Of a stretch of 64,000 bases of DNA, positions 8,109 through 17,183 are shown one piece after another. Made by a program: the position numbers and the translations under genes. This stretch comes from Nitrospirota bacterium (GTDB taxonomy: Bacteria > Nitrospirota > Thermodesulfovibrionia > Thermodesulfovibrionales > Dissulfurispiraceae). Numbering within the stretch: position 1 is the first letter of the stretch; every line of letters starts with the position of its first letter. Under the pieces are notes generated by a model. The model worked only from the letters and a program-made list of their open reading frames with translations. It made no database searches and was not told the DNA's origin. The stretch lies in contig JAFGXL010000020.1 in the NCBI GenBank assembly GCA_016936655.1, forward strand, positions 1 to 64,000, given 5' to 3'.

Positions 8109-9226
8109 TGACAAAAAAGACAGCAGATCTTGAGCTGTTAAACAAGGCTATGGAGACATTCAACAGCGCATCCACGTCTCTGCTCGCTTATTACAGTGCG
8201 CTTGAAGACAAGGTAAAGCTTCTGACGCAGGAGGTTGAGCACAAAAAGCAGCAGCTTGACAGCATACTTGACAGCATAGATATGGGAGTAATTTTTTTTG
8301 ATACAACATCAACTGTAACTTTGATAAACAGCGCTGCAAAGAATCTTCTTGGTGTTACAGACCAAGATATCGTAGGAGCTACTGATATTCGAGCTGAGAT
8401 TAATGACAGCATGATAATTCCTGAAAACTCAAGACCGTTTCCTGCTCTATATTCAGAGACTGATGTGCTAGATAAAACAGGAAGTGCTATTGGAAGAGTT
8501 TTTATATTTAAGGATATCACGAGGCTTCGCGAGCTTGAGGCAGAGAATGAACGCAACAGAAGGCTTACAGCAATGGGAGAATTGGTACTCAAAATAGCTC
8601 ATGAAGTGAGAAATCCACTCGGCAGCATCGAGCTTTTTGCCAGCCTTATATACGAAGATCTCAAGGGCACAAAGCAGGCCGAATACGCCAGCAGGATATC
8701 TGACTCTGTCCGATCTCTTGTGAATACACTGGACAATATGCTCAGATATTCAAGAGGCATAGCTCCAAAATTCACAATGGCCAGCTTTAGTGAAACATTA
8801 AAAGAGATAGCTTCTGAGTTTGCAGAGACTTTAGACTCAAAGTCAGTTGAACTTATCTATACGACAGAACTTAATACTGAACAGAGTGTATTATCAATGG
8901 ATAAGGGTCTTATGCGTCAGGCTCTGATAAATGTATTTCTTAACGCTATGCAGGCTATGCCTGATGGCGGCAGGCTGTATGTAACCACATTTAGAGATCA
9001 CAATAACAGCTTTGTAATCTCTATCAAAGATACAGGAATAGGAATGGATTCAGAGACAGCTTCAAAAATATTCGAGCCTTTTTTCTCTACGAAAGACAGG
9101 GGCACAGGATTAGGAATGTCTATAACCCAGAGTGTTGTAGAGGCTCACAACGGCAGTATAAAAGTGAATTCCGAGCTTGGTGCGGGTACAGAGTTTAAAA
9201 TTACTCTTCCGCAGAAAATTAGCTGA
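8105..9226 (+). CDS. Soluble PAS histidine kinase, FleS/FlgS-like
   Basis: 373 residues without a membrane segment. An N-terminal coiled coil (about 1-55) leads to a PAS domain (about 55-150), the HisKA H-box IAHEVRNPLGS with its phospho-histidine near residue 167, and an HATPase_c domain with N box NVFLNAMQAM, DTGIGM and GTGLGMS. It should phosphorylate the response regulator encoded 17 bases downstream. Soluble kinases of this layout sense flagellar assembly state in other bacteria (FlgS, FleS). The position directly before flgB supports that role here. Confidence 0.88.
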   Translation: MMTKKTADLELLNKAMETFNSASTSLLAYYSALEDKVKLLTQEVEHKKQQLDSILDSIDMGVIFFDTTSTVTLINSAAKNLLGVTDQDIVGATDIRAEINDSMIIPENSRPFPALYSETDVLDKTGSAIGRVFIFKDITRLRELEAENERNRRLTAMGELVLKIAHEVRNPLGSIELFASLIYEDLKGTKQAEYASRISDSVRSLVNTLDNMLRYSRGIAPKFTMASFSETLKEIASEFAETLDSKSVELIYTTELNTEQSVLSMDKGLMRQALINVFLNAMQAMPDGGRLYVTTFRDHNNSFVISIKDTGIGMDSETASKIFEPFFSTKDRGTGLGMSITQSVVEAHNGSIKVNSELGAGTEFKITLPQKIS

Positions 9227-9243
9227 TAAAAAACGGAGAAGAG

Positions 9244-10530
9244 ATGAAACCAGTATTAATTGTTGACGACGAAAACCACATGGCAGAGGCGCTCTCTGAG
9301 GCTGTAAAACGGTGTGGCCTGCTGCCTACGGTTATGAACAGTCCGATAGATGCGCTGCTTAAACTAAACCTTCTGGACTATTCTCTTATTCTTACAGACA
9401 TGAAGATGCCCAAGATGGATGGTCTTGAGTTTCTTAAGGAGATCAGAAAAAGAGGACTCTTTGTTCCTGTTATTGTCATTACAGGATACGGCACTGTAGA
9501 AAACGCGGTAGATGCTATGAAACTAGGAGCTGCTGATTATCTTATGAAGCCATTTTCTTTCGATGCCCTCAAGACTGTGATAGGTCGCATAATGCCTTCG
9601 GAAGAGACAGATCTTGTGGCTGCAGCTCCAGTTATGAAGAAGCTCGTAGCCATGGTAAAAGAGGTAGCTCCGAGTGATATAACCGTACTGCTTACTGGTG
9701 AAAGCGGCACAGGCAAAGAGGTTATAGCGAAATACATTCATAAACACAGCATGAGATCATCTGGAGCGTTTATCGCTATAAATTGCGCTGCTATATCTGA
9801 AAGTCTGCTGGAGTCAGAGCTGTTTGGTCATGAAAAGGGGGCATTTACCGGAGCATCCGAGAGGCGTATAGGGAAGTTTGAGCTCGCTAATAAGGGCACT
9901 CTATTGCTGGACGAGATAAGTGAGATGGCTTTTCAGCTCCAGGCGAAGCTGCTTAGAGCTATACAAGAGCGCGAGATTGACAGGATAGGCGGCAAAGCTC
10001 CTGTGGCAGTTGACACAAGAATAATTGCGACAACAAACAAAGATCTTCTTCAGGAAGTAAAAGCCGGAAAGTTTAGGGAAGACCTTTTTTACAGACTTAA
10101 TGTATTTCCGGTCAGGATACCGACATTGAGAGAGCGTAAAGAGGATATAATACCTCTTGCAGAATTTTTTATATCCAAGCTTGCTTCTAAAATGGGGCGT
10201 GGGTACAGTATCTCACCGGAGTTCAGAGACTATCTTACGCAGAGGCTATGGAATGGCAATGTTCGTGAGCTCGAGAATTTTATCTATCGAACAGTTGTAA
10301 TAGCAAAGACTGACGCTCTTATGCCGCCTGATGATGTTTTCGAACAAAAGAGTGAAGACGCAAAAGAACTTTCTGGTGGCACAGTTAAAGATATGGAGCG
10401 TGAGCTCATACTTAATACTCTTGAAGGGACTGGATGGAACAAGACAAAGGCTGCGGAAAAGCTCGGTCTGAGTGTCAGAACTATCAGAAATAAGCTGAAA
10501 GATTATAATTTAGATAAAAAAGATGTTTAA
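9244..10530 (+). CDS. Sigma-54 response regulator, FleR/FlgR-like
   Basis: 428 residues in three domains. The receiver (about 1-118) has acidic residues DDE near the start and phospho-acceptor Asp in LILTDMKMP. The AAA+ domain (about 125-360) carries GESGTGKE, GAFTGA and LLLDEISEM. The C-terminal Fis-type helix-turn-helix is KTKAAEKLGLSVRTIRNKL. It is partner to the kinase just upstream and the most likely activator of the sigma-54 promoters before flgB, fliK, fliL and flgF. It ends 64 bases before flgB, with a -24/-12 promoter in the gap. Confidence 0.92.
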   Translation: MKPVLIVDDENHMAEALSEAVKRCGLLPTVMNSPIDALLKLNLLDYSLILTDMKMPKMDGLEFLKEIRKRGLFVPVIVITGYGTVENAVDAMKLGAADYLMKPFSFDALKTVIGRIMPSEETDLVAAAPVMKKLVAMVKEVAPSDITVLLTGESGTGKEVIAKYIHKHSMRSSGAFIAINCAAISESLLESELFGHEKGAFTGASERRIGKFELANKGTLLLDEISEMAFQLQAKLLRAIQEREIDRIGGKAPVAVDTRIIATTNKDLLQEVKAGKFREDLFYRLNVFPVRIPTLRERKEDIIPLAEFFISKLASKMGRGYSISPEFRDYLTQRLWNGNVRELENFIYRTVVIAKTDALMPPDDVFEQKSEDAKELSGGTVKDMERELILNTLEGTGWNKTKAAEKLGLSVRTIRNKLKDYNLDKKDV

Positions 10531-10542
10531 TTTCGTGAAATA

Positions 10543-10558
10543 TGGAATAAATATTGCA
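10543..10558 (+). promoter_or_regulatory. Sigma-54 promoter of the flgB operon
   Basis: TGGAAT-AAATA-TTGCA keeps the GG and GC dinucleotides with correct spacing, 36 bases before the flgB ATG. Confidence 0.7.
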
Positions 10559-10594
10559 TATGTTTATCTGTATAAATGTATTTAAGGAGGTTTT

Positions 10595-10927
10595 ATGGCT
10601 GACAATATGGTAGTGCTTCAGAAGATGCTCGACATCGCTGCATTCAGACATAAGGTTCTTGCATCGAATATAGCTAATGCTGATACCCCGGGTTACAAGG
10701 CCAAAGATATATCCTTCGAAAAAGAGCTACAGAAGGCAGTAACAGGAGTAAGCACAGATTATGAAATTACAGAATCGCAGCCGACTCTACAGAACAGAGA
10801 TTTTAATACTGTTGATCTTAATATCGAGATGGCAAAGGTTGCGGAAAATACTTTAATATACAATACAGCAACGCAGCTGCTCTCTACCAAAATCCGCATG
10901 ATGAAAGATGCGTTGAAAGGAGCTTGA
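10595..10927 (+). CDS. flgB: Flagellar proximal rod protein FlgB
   Basis: 110 residues. Rod protein of the flg_bb_rod family, exported by the flagellar type III system to the periplasmic rod. The N-terminal motif LASNIANADTPGYKAKDI is diagnostic. Strong ribosome site (aaggagg). First gene of the basal-body operon. Confidence 0.95.
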   Translation: MADNMVVLQKMLDIAAFRHKVLASNIANADTPGYKAKDISFEKELQKAVTGVSTDYEITESQPTLQNRDFNTVDLNIEMAKVAENTLIYNTATQLLSTKIRMMKDALKGA

Positions 10928-10932
10928 TAAAC

Positions 10933-11340
10933 ATGAAAGAGATGTTTCTGCCTCTCAGAATCAGTGCTTCTGCGCTTGAAGCTCAGAAGATAAGGATGAA
11001 TACAATAGCTTCTAATTTAGCTAATGTTAATTCAACAAAAACGCCTGAGGGCGGTCCTTATAAAAGGAAAGATGTGCTTTTTCAGTCGCATCTTTATAAT
11101 GAATATTCTGCAGGAGTTAATGTAGCAAATGTTGTAGAAGACAACAGGCCTCCACGCACTGTATATGATCCTTCGCATCCTGATGCAGATCAGGCCGGAT
11201 ATGTAAACTATCCGAATATAAACAGTACCGAGGAGATGGTGAATTTGATATCCGCCTCAAGGGCTTTTGAGGCGAACCTTACTCTTATTAATTCGTACAA
11301 GGAAATGTACATGAAGGTCCTGGATCTTGCCAGGTCGTGA
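10933..11340 (+). CDS. flgC: Flagellar proximal rod protein FlgC
   Basis: 135 residues. N-terminal rod motif IASNLANVNSTKTPEGGPYKR and a C-terminal MVNLISASRAFEANL helix typical of rod and hook proteins. I chose ATG 10933 (MKEMFLPL), spaced properly from aaggag at 10916; the upstream in-frame TTG at 10924 is too close to that site. It lies 5 bases after flgB. Confidence 0.95.
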   Translation: MKEMFLPLRISASALEAQKIRMNTIASNLANVNSTKTPEGGPYKRKDVLFQSHLYNEYSAGVNVANVVEDNRPPRTVYDPSHPDADQAGYVNYPNINSTEEMVNLISASRAFEANLTLINSYKEMYMKVLDLARS

Positions 11341-11348
11341 GGTGAAAA

Positions 11349-11654
11349 ATGAGCGAGATTAAAATACCCGGAATACCAATTCAAGGCATATCTGAGCCAT
11401 CCGCACAGCAGACTCAAAAGAACGGTTCTGCACAGGGAACTTTTGCTGATGCAATTAAGCAGGCGCTTAATGACGCAACAAAAATCCAGGAAGATGCTGA
11501 AAAGTCTGTTGAAGGATTTGCAAAGGGCGAGATAAACGACATCCATACAGTTGTGCTGGCAATGCAGAAGGCAGACCTTTCGCTTCAGACAATGCTGCAG
11601 GTCAGAAACAAACTTATGACAGCATACGAAGATATAATGAAGATGCAGGTGTAG
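11349..11654 (+). CDS. fliE: Flagellar hook-basal body protein FliE
   Basis: 101 residues. FliE joins the MS ring to the rod. The C-terminal half has the family sequence KGEINDIHTVVLAMQKADLS and LMTAYEDIMKMQV, where typical FliE reads RNKLVxAYxEIMRMQV. The N-terminal part is low-complexity Gln/Ala/Ser. Placed between flgC and fliF as is usual. Confidence 0.94.
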   Translation: MSEIKIPGIPIQGISEPSAQQTQKNGSAQGTFADAIKQALNDATKIQEDAEKSVEGFAKGEINDIHTVVLAMQKADLSLQTMLQVRNKLMTAYEDIMKMQV

Positions 11655-11700
11655 CGGTTCTTTCTTTTGACTTAAAAAAATAAAGTATTCTGAGGGGAAA

Positions 11701-13233
11701 ATGGCATTAGAAGATCTCTTTGAACAGATAAAGCTCTGGCCATTGAAAAGGAAAATAACCTTTGTGCTTGTAATCCTAATAAGCTTTGGGCTTATGTGGG
11801 GTATCGTAGCATGGAGTGATCGTGTTGAATATCAGGTACTCTTTAGCAACCTGGGACCGCAGGATGCAGGCAATGTGGTCGGCAAACTCAAGGAGATGAA
11901 GATCCCTTTCAGGGTTGAAGGGAATGTAATATTTGTTCCGAGTACAAAAGTTTATGAAACCAGGCTCGATCTAGCTGCACAGGGAATACCTCAGGGCGGC
12001 GGTATAGGCTTTGAGCTATTTGACAAGGCGCAGATTGGTGTAACAGAGTTTGTTCAGCGTCTTAACTACAGGCGCGCATTACAGGGAGAGCTGGCTAGGA
12101 CAATAAAAGATCTTTCAGAGGTTGATGAAGCTAGAGTGCATATAGCTATACCTGAGCGTACAATTTTTGCTGATAGAAGTGACAGGCCTACAGCATCAGT
12201 TGTGCTTAAAGTAAAGCCAGGAAGAGTTTTAAATCAGAACCAGATTGGAGGCATAGTTCATCTGGTATCCAGCAGTATTGAGGGTATGACGCCTTATGAT
12301 GTTTCCGTCATAGATAACATGGGAAATCTTCTTTCAAAGTCCACAGACCTTAATGTGGCTGCTGACTCAATGCAGCTCGATTATCAGAAGTCATTAGAAA
12401 AAGATTATGAGTCAAGACTTCAGAGTATGATGGAGGGGATAGTAGGCAGAGGCAAGGCGATTGTCCGCGTCGCCGCAAAAATTGATTTCACACAGACAGA
12501 GAAGACTGAAGAAAGATTTGATCCTGATACTATAGCTGTCAGGAGCGAGCAGAGGTCTCAGGAGAAAACAACAGGCCCGGCATCCGGCGGAATACCAGGG
12601 GTAATGTCAAACCAGCCAGGGCAGCCGCCTGCACAGTCAGCTGCAACCGGCCCTATGTCACAGAAACAGACTGAAAGCATAAGCTATGAAGTTAGCCGCA
12701 GTGTAAGCAAAACGGTTAGGCCAAAAGGCGATATCAAAACCATTTCTGTTGCTGTGCTGATAGATGGCACATACAAAAAAGAAGGTGATAAAAATGTTTT
12801 TGTTCCGAGACCTGAGGCCGAGCTGAAGAAATATGATGATTTGGTAAGGGCTGCTATCGGTTTCAATCAGGAACGAGGAGATCAGGTGACTGTACAGAAT
12901 GTGCCTTTTGAGGCGACAGTAGAAGATATGGTGCCTGAAAAGACAGATATACTAAAGATAGTCCTGCCGATTCTTAAACTTTTTGTTCCTCTGGTTGTAG
13001 CGCTTTTACTTATAATGTTCGCAATAAAGCCTATAGTAGAAATTCTCAAGGCTCCTATAAAGCTGGCTCCCAGAGCGAGGGTTGCTCAGTATGAGGAAGA
13101 GCCTGAGGTTATAAGATCAACAGAGATGCCTGAGCGTCAGGAAAAGCAGATGAAGGAGCAGATTACAGAGGCTGTAAAAAGAGATCCTCGCAAATCCGCA
13201 ATGATACTTAAAGACTGGATGTCGTCAGAGTAA
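11701..13233 (+). CDS. fliF: Flagellar MS-ring protein FliF
   Basis: 510 residues, inner membrane. Transmembrane helices lie near residues 18-40 and 420-445. The two ring-building motifs of the YscJ/FliF family lie between (YQVLFSNLGPQDAGNVV; DEARVHIAIPERTIF). The C-terminal cytoplasmic tail, which binds FliG, is charged and helical. It ends one base before fliG. Confidence 0.96.
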   Translation: MALEDLFEQIKLWPLKRKITFVLVILISFGLMWGIVAWSDRVEYQVLFSNLGPQDAGNVVGKLKEMKIPFRVEGNVIFVPSTKVYETRLDLAAQGIPQGGGIGFELFDKAQIGVTEFVQRLNYRRALQGELARTIKDLSEVDEARVHIAIPERTIFADRSDRPTASVVLKVKPGRVLNQNQIGGIVHLVSSSIEGMTPYDVSVIDNMGNLLSKSTDLNVAADSMQLDYQKSLEKDYESRLQSMMEGIVGRGKAIVRVAAKIDFTQTEKTEERFDPDTIAVRSEQRSQEKTTGPASGGIPGVMSNQPGQPPAQSAATGPMSQKQTESISYEVSRSVSKTVRPKGDIKTISVAVLIDGTYKKEGDKNVFVPRPEAELKKYDDLVRAAIGFNQERGDQVTVQNVPFEATVEDMVPEKTDILKIVLPILKLFVPLVVALLLIMFAIKPIVEILKAPIKLAPRARVAQYEEEPEVIRSTEMPERQEKQMKEQITEAVKRDPRKSAMILKDWMSSE

Positions 13234-13234
13234 T

Positions 13235-14215
13235 ATGAAAAAAATGACTGGTGTGGAAAAAGCTGCTGCTTTTCTCTCTATAATCGGGGAGGAGGCTGCT
13301 ACACAGGTGTTCAAGCATCTTGATCCGCTTGAGCTCGCAAGGATAGTTCCTATGATGGCGAGAGTTAAGCTTTCTACTGATATTGCCAATGATGTTCTAA
13401 AAGACTTCGGAGAAAAAAGCGGCAATGCCATGCTTGCTGTTGATGAAAAATATATAAATAAAATACTTGTTGATGCTTTTGGTGAAGAACACGCCAAAAA
13501 GCTGATGGACAAGATTGAGAGCGGCGCCAGTGCGTTTGATATACTCAGATGGCTGGACTCCAACTCAATAGCAAATATGCTCACAAGGGAGCACCCTCAG
13601 ACCATAGCTATCATACTAGCCCACCTCGAGCCGCTGCAGTCTGCGGAAATACTGGCTAGGCTTCCTGAGCATATAAAAATTGATGTATCACTAAGGATTG
13701 CCAGCCTTGATCAGATATCTCCGTCAATACTCGGAGAACTGGAGGATGTGCTTCAGACCCAGTTACAGAGCTATACACGAGGCAGAAAGATTGGCGGCAT
13801 CAAGACTGTTGCCGAGATCATGAATCAGATGGACAGGGCTTCAGAAGATCTTATACTCAAGAATATAGAGGAAAAGGATCAGATCCTCGCAGACGAAATA
13901 CGCAAGCTCATGTTTACATTTGATGACCTTGTGCTTGTTGACGATAAAGGCATTCAGCTTATTCTCAAAGAGATCACTACTGATGACCTTGCTCTTGCGC
14001 TTAAGATGGCTTCTGATGAACTTAAAGACAAGATATACAAAAATATGTCTCAACGCGCTGTGCTTATACTAAAAGATGAAATTGAGGCGAAGGGCGCTGT
14101 CAAAGTCTCTGATGTTGAGAGGGCTCAGATGAATATTGTTAGAGTAGCGCGCAGGCTTGAAGAGGAAGGCAAGATAATCATAGGAGGCAAGGGTGGTGAA
14201 GAAGTCGTTGTATGA
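13235..14215 (+). CDS. fliG: Flagellar motor switch protein FliG
   Basis: 326 residues; forms the rotor ring on FliF and transmits torque. It shows MTGVEKAAAFLSIIGEEAA at the N-terminus, the middle-domain EHPQTIAIILAHLEP (the EHPQTxA motif) and a C-terminal torque helix region near FTFDDLVLVDDKGIQLILKE. Its 3' end overlaps fliH by 23 bases. Confidence 0.97.
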   Translation: MKKMTGVEKAAAFLSIIGEEAATQVFKHLDPLELARIVPMMARVKLSTDIANDVLKDFGEKSGNAMLAVDEKYINKILVDAFGEEHAKKLMDKIESGASAFDILRWLDSNSIANMLTREHPQTIAIILAHLEPLQSAEILARLPEHIKIDVSLRIASLDQISPSILGELEDVLQTQLQSYTRGRKIGGIKTVAEIMNQMDRASEDLILKNIEEKDQILADEIRKLMFTFDDLVLVDDKGIQLILKEITTDDLALALKMASDELKDKIYKNMSQRAVLILKDEIEAKGAVKVSDVERAQMNIVRVARRLEEEGKIIIGGKGGEEVVV

Positions 14216-14834
14216 TAGGGCGCTCGATTCAGTCCAGGCATATAAGCCTGAGCCTCTTGACGAATCAGGCATACGAAAGAGACTTTCTGAAAAGAATTTA
14301 CAGGATCCTCATGCAAGAATAAAGGCGCTCGAAAATGAGGGCTATGAAAAAGGCTATCAGACAGGCCTCGATGCAGCAAAGAATGATGCTGAACAGTCAC
14401 TTCAAAAGAGGCTATCAGAGTTGGACAGCATAATAAGTGAACTTTCCAAATACAAGAGCAGGAAGATAAAAGAGGTCTCTGAGCAGATTATATCTCTTGC
14501 ACTAGACATAGCAAAAAAAGTGATACAGAAAGAGATTGAGAGCGACAAAGACATAGTTCTTTTTGTTGCGCTGAACGCAATGAAGAAAGTGAGCGAGCGA
14601 GAGGAGAACATCACTCTTAAGGTGAGCCCGATTGATTATGAGGTTATAATCTCTGCTAGCAGTACGCTTAAAGATGCCTCCGGAGTCAAGGATATTGTTA
14701 TAGAGCCTGATGATTCAATATCTCCAGGAGGATGTTATATCATCACTGAAAGAGGCGAGATCGATGCACGGATTGAAGAACAGATAAAGGAAGTGGAAGG
14801 TGTTGTCAGAACTGCAACTGATAGAGAAGTGTAG
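14193..14834 (+). CDS. fliH: Flagellar export regulator FliH
   Basis: 213 residues. Stator-like regulator of the FliI export ATPase. Charged N-terminus, then a GxxxG-like stretch (ENEGYEKGYQTGLDAAK), a coiled coil and the C-terminal ATPase-binding domain (SLALDIAKKVIQKEI; DDSISPGGCYIITERGEIDARIEEQ). The start is GTG behind aggaggcaag, inside the end of fliG. Confidence 0.92.
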   Translation: MVKKSLYDRALDSVQAYKPEPLDESGIRKRLSEKNLQDPHARIKALENEGYEKGYQTGLDAAKNDAEQSLQKRLSELDSIISELSKYKSRKIKEVSEQIISLALDIAKKVIQKEIESDKDIVLFVALNAMKKVSEREENITLKVSPIDYEVIISASSTLKDASGVKDIVIEPDDSISPGGCYIITERGEIDARIEEQIKEVEGVVRTATDREV

Positions 14835-16122
14835 AACCTTTCTGTCTGATGTCGATGTTGTTAAGGTTTACGGACGGGTAGACAGAGGGGTTGGACTGAT
14901 CATCGAAGGGTTGGGCCCTCCGGCCAATATCGGAGATATCTGCGAGATCGAGTCTGACGGTTCTCTGCTGGAGGCTGAGGTTATAGGATTTAAGGGCGAT
15001 AAGATACTCCTTATGCCTGTTGGCGAGATGATGGGAATCGGACCTGGAGCCAAGATAATAGCAAAAGGCAGGCAGAGATATATAAGAGTCGGAGATGCGC
15101 TTCTTGGCAGAGTGCTTGATGGACTCGGCAATCCGATGGATGACAAAGGGTCTCTTACCGGTCAGCTTTGCCCTATATTCACTGATCCAATCAATCCGCT
15201 AAACAGAAAAAGAATTTCTGAGCCTCTTGATCTCGGCATAAGATCTATAAATACAATGCTTACCTGTGGAAAGGGCCAGAGAATAGGCATTATGGCCGGC
15301 AGCGGCGTGGGAAAGAGCGTGTTGCTCGGAATGATGGCCAGAAACACTGCTGCTGATATAAATGTGATAGCTCTGATCGGCGAGAGAGGAAGAGAGGTTA
15401 GAGAGTTTATAGAGAAAGATCTTGGAGAAGAAGGACTGAAACGTTCAGTGCTTGTTATCGCTACATCAGACACATCCCCGCTTATCAGGATACGCGGCGC
15501 ATTTGTAGCAACAGCGATAGCAGAATATTTCAGGTCAAAAGGCAAAGATGTTCTACTGATGATGGATTCGTTGACCAGGTTTGCGATGGCGCAGCGCGAA
15601 ATTGGCCTTACTGCAGGAGAGCCTCCGACTTCAAAAGGATACCCGCCTTCAGTCTTCAACCTTCTTCCCAAGCTTCTTGAGAAGGCAGGCACATCAAATA
15701 CTGATGGATCAATAACAGGCCTCTATTCAGTGCTCGTAGAGGGTGATGATATGAACGAGCCGATAGCTGATTCAGCAAGATCCATCCTGGATGGTCATAT
15801 TGTTCTTTCGCGTGAGCTTGCAAACCATAACCACTATCCTGCAATTGATGTGCTGCAGAGCATCAGCAGAATCATGAAAGATATAACAGACAACAGACAT
15901 AAGGCAGCTGTGGAAAAGGTTCTTGATATAATGGCAACCTATAAAAGATATGAAGATGTAATAACCATAGGTGCATACAAGGAAGGCACCAACCCAAAAC
16001 TTGATAATGCCATCAAAATGATGGAAAAGATAAGGCCGTTTTTAAAACAGAAAATAAGTGAACGCGTAACATATCAGCAGGGGCTTTTTGACCTGTTTGA
16101 TATGTTAGAGGCTGCAGCATGA
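14800..16122 (+). CDS. fliI: Flagellum-specific export ATPase FliI
   Basis: 440 residues. Hexameric ATPase of the export apparatus, related to F1-beta. Walker A is GIMAGSGVGKS near residue 165. Walker B and neighbourhood are VLLMMDSLTRFAMAQREIGL, and GEPPTSKGYPPSVF is typical of FliI. The GTG start overlaps fliH by 35 bases with ggaag as ribosome site. It overlaps fliJ by 4. Confidence 0.97.
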   Translation: MLSELQLIEKCRTFLSDVDVVKVYGRVDRGVGLIIEGLGPPANIGDICEIESDGSLLEAEVIGFKGDKILLMPVGEMMGIGPGAKIIAKGRQRYIRVGDALLGRVLDGLGNPMDDKGSLTGQLCPIFTDPINPLNRKRISEPLDLGIRSINTMLTCGKGQRIGIMAGSGVGKSVLLGMMARNTAADINVIALIGERGREVREFIEKDLGEEGLKRSVLVIATSDTSPLIRIRGAFVATAIAEYFRSKGKDVLLMMDSLTRFAMAQREIGLTAGEPPTSKGYPPSVFNLLPKLLEKAGTSNTDGSITGLYSVLVEGDDMNEPIADSARSILDGHIVLSRELANHNHYPAIDVLQSISRIMKDITDNRHKAAVEKVLDIMATYKRYEDVITIGAYKEGTNPKLDNAIKMMEKIRPFLKQKISERVTYQQGLFDLFDMLEAAA

Positions 16123-16553
16123 GCACCATAATAGAGAGTCTCCTCAAGATAAAGAGATGGACAGAGGATGACGCAAAGAATAAATTCGCTGAAATTCTTA
16201 AGGCGCTCTCAGTAGAAGAGCACAGGCTCGTAGATCTTGAGCATCAATATAAAAGTATTGTGCTCAGGATTAAGTCAGAGGCTAGGATGGAAATTGACAT
16301 AGACAAGCTCAAGAAAATGCATGAATACTCCGAGCATATGCTTAATAAGATACAGCTCCAGAAAACAGTTGTTCTCGCAAGAGAAGCTGATGTTGAGACA
16401 GCAAGGAAGATATTGACAGAAGCGACCAAGGATAAAAAAATATTCGAAAAGCTTGATGAAAAACAGAAGACAGCTATAAAGGAAGAGTATAAAAAAAATG
16501 AACAGGCAAGGACGGATGAACATACTTCCGCTAGATTTAGGCATGGGTGCTGA
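16119..16553 (+). CDS. fliJ: Flagellar export chaperone FliJ
   Basis: 144 residues, almost entirely charged coiled coil, as expected for FliJ, which connects the FliI hexamer with FlhA. Position directly after fliI (ATGA overlap) is decisive, since FliJ sequence is poorly conserved. The C-terminus ends in the ARF-type motif common in FliJ. The next gene begins inside its 3' end. Confidence 0.85.
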   Translation: MSTIIESLLKIKRWTEDDAKNKFAEILKALSVEEHRLVDLEHQYKSIVLRIKSEARMEIDIDKLKKMHEYSEHMLNKIQLQKTVVLAREADVETARKILTEATKDKKIFEKLDEKQKTAIKEEYKKNEQARTDEHTSARFRHGC

Positions 16554-17019
16554 TAAAAAGCTGATATGCTTTTTATCAGCGGCGCTGTTTTTATTTATAT
16601 TGGCAGCTCTGCCTGCTGATCTCTCTGCGCAGCAGAGCAAGGCTGACGCTGCAAAACAGGATAAGATGCAGGAGTCTCCTAAGACAGGCAAGTCTTTAGA
16701 AGAAGAACGAATGAGTATTATAAAGGCTGATATCCAAAAGGCGATTGAAGAGTATAAAAAGCTCAAGGCTGAAGCTGACAAGTCTATAAAGGCTGCTGAT
16801 GAAAAGAATCAGGAGAAGCTTACCAATATCGCAAAGATGTTTGAGTCTATGCCTGCTGAAGAGGCAGCTCGCAGGATGGAGAAGCTTGACGACAGCAGTG
16901 CGTTAGTTATCCTCAAGGCACTCAAGCCTAAATCCGCAGGCAAAATACTGGCTCAGATGGAGACAGAAAGGGCTGCAGCCTTATCCAAAAAAATGATTCC
17001 CGTGAGTGCTCTGCCTTAG
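16498..17019 (+). CDS. MotE-like protein (MgtE-N / FliG-like domain)
   Basis: Membrane-anchored protein of up to 173 residues. A hydrophobic segment (about 22-42) is followed by a charged coiled coil and a C-terminal MgtE-N-like repeat (IAKMFESMPAEEAARRMEKL; ALVILKALKPKSAGKIL). This is the layout of MotE, which in other bacteria chaperones the stator protein MotC. The gene sits between fliJ and fliK, where motE-like genes often occur. The start is uncertain: ATG 16498, 16516 (behind aagga) and 16543 are all possible and all overlap fliJ. Product role is inferred from layout and position. Confidence 0.75.
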   Translation: MNRQGRMNILPLDLGMGADKKLICFLSAALFLFILAALPADLSAQQSKADAAKQDKMQESPKTGKSLEEERMSIIKADIQKAIEEYKKLKAEADKSIKAADEKNQEKLTNIAKMFESMPAEEAARRMEKLDDSSALVILKALKPKSAGKILAQMETERAAALSKKMIPVSALP

Positions 17020-17075
17020 GAAAAAAGTTCCCATCAGGAAAACTTTTCCAGCTGTACACATTAAGTTTTTCCTAA
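17016..17075. repeat. Inverted repeats and paired GGAA-N5-TTCC sites before fliK
   Basis: TTAGGAAAAA (17016-17025) and TTTTTCCTAA (17066-17075) are a perfect 10-bp inverted repeat. Inside it lie two 13-bp palindromes of one form, GGAA-N5-TTCC, at 17019-17031 and 17037-17049, with centres 18 bp apart. As RNA they could fold as a terminator for the motE-like gene. As DNA they are candidate activator sites 75-110 bp upstream of the sigma-54 promoter. Confidence 0.55.
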
Positions 17076-17124
17076 ATATGCGACCTAGTCAATCAAATAC
17101 ACTGTAAATAAAAGCTTTTTCTTC

Positions 17125-17140
17125 TGGCATGCATATTGCC
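17125..17140 (+). promoter_or_regulatory. Sigma-54 promoter of fliK-flgD-flgE
   Basis: TGGCAT-GCATA-TTGCC matches the -24/-12 consensus, 43 bases before the chosen fliK start. An in-frame TTG at 17136 lies inside the promoter and cannot be the start. Confidence 0.8.
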
Positions 17141-17183
17141 TCAATCTTTTTCGGTTGAGCAGCTAATGCAGAAGGAGATAAGC

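Noticed and set aside
15162-15692. 176-codon minus-strand frame inside fliI
   Set aside because: Antisense to highly conserved ATPase sequence, with no ribosome site or family resemblance.
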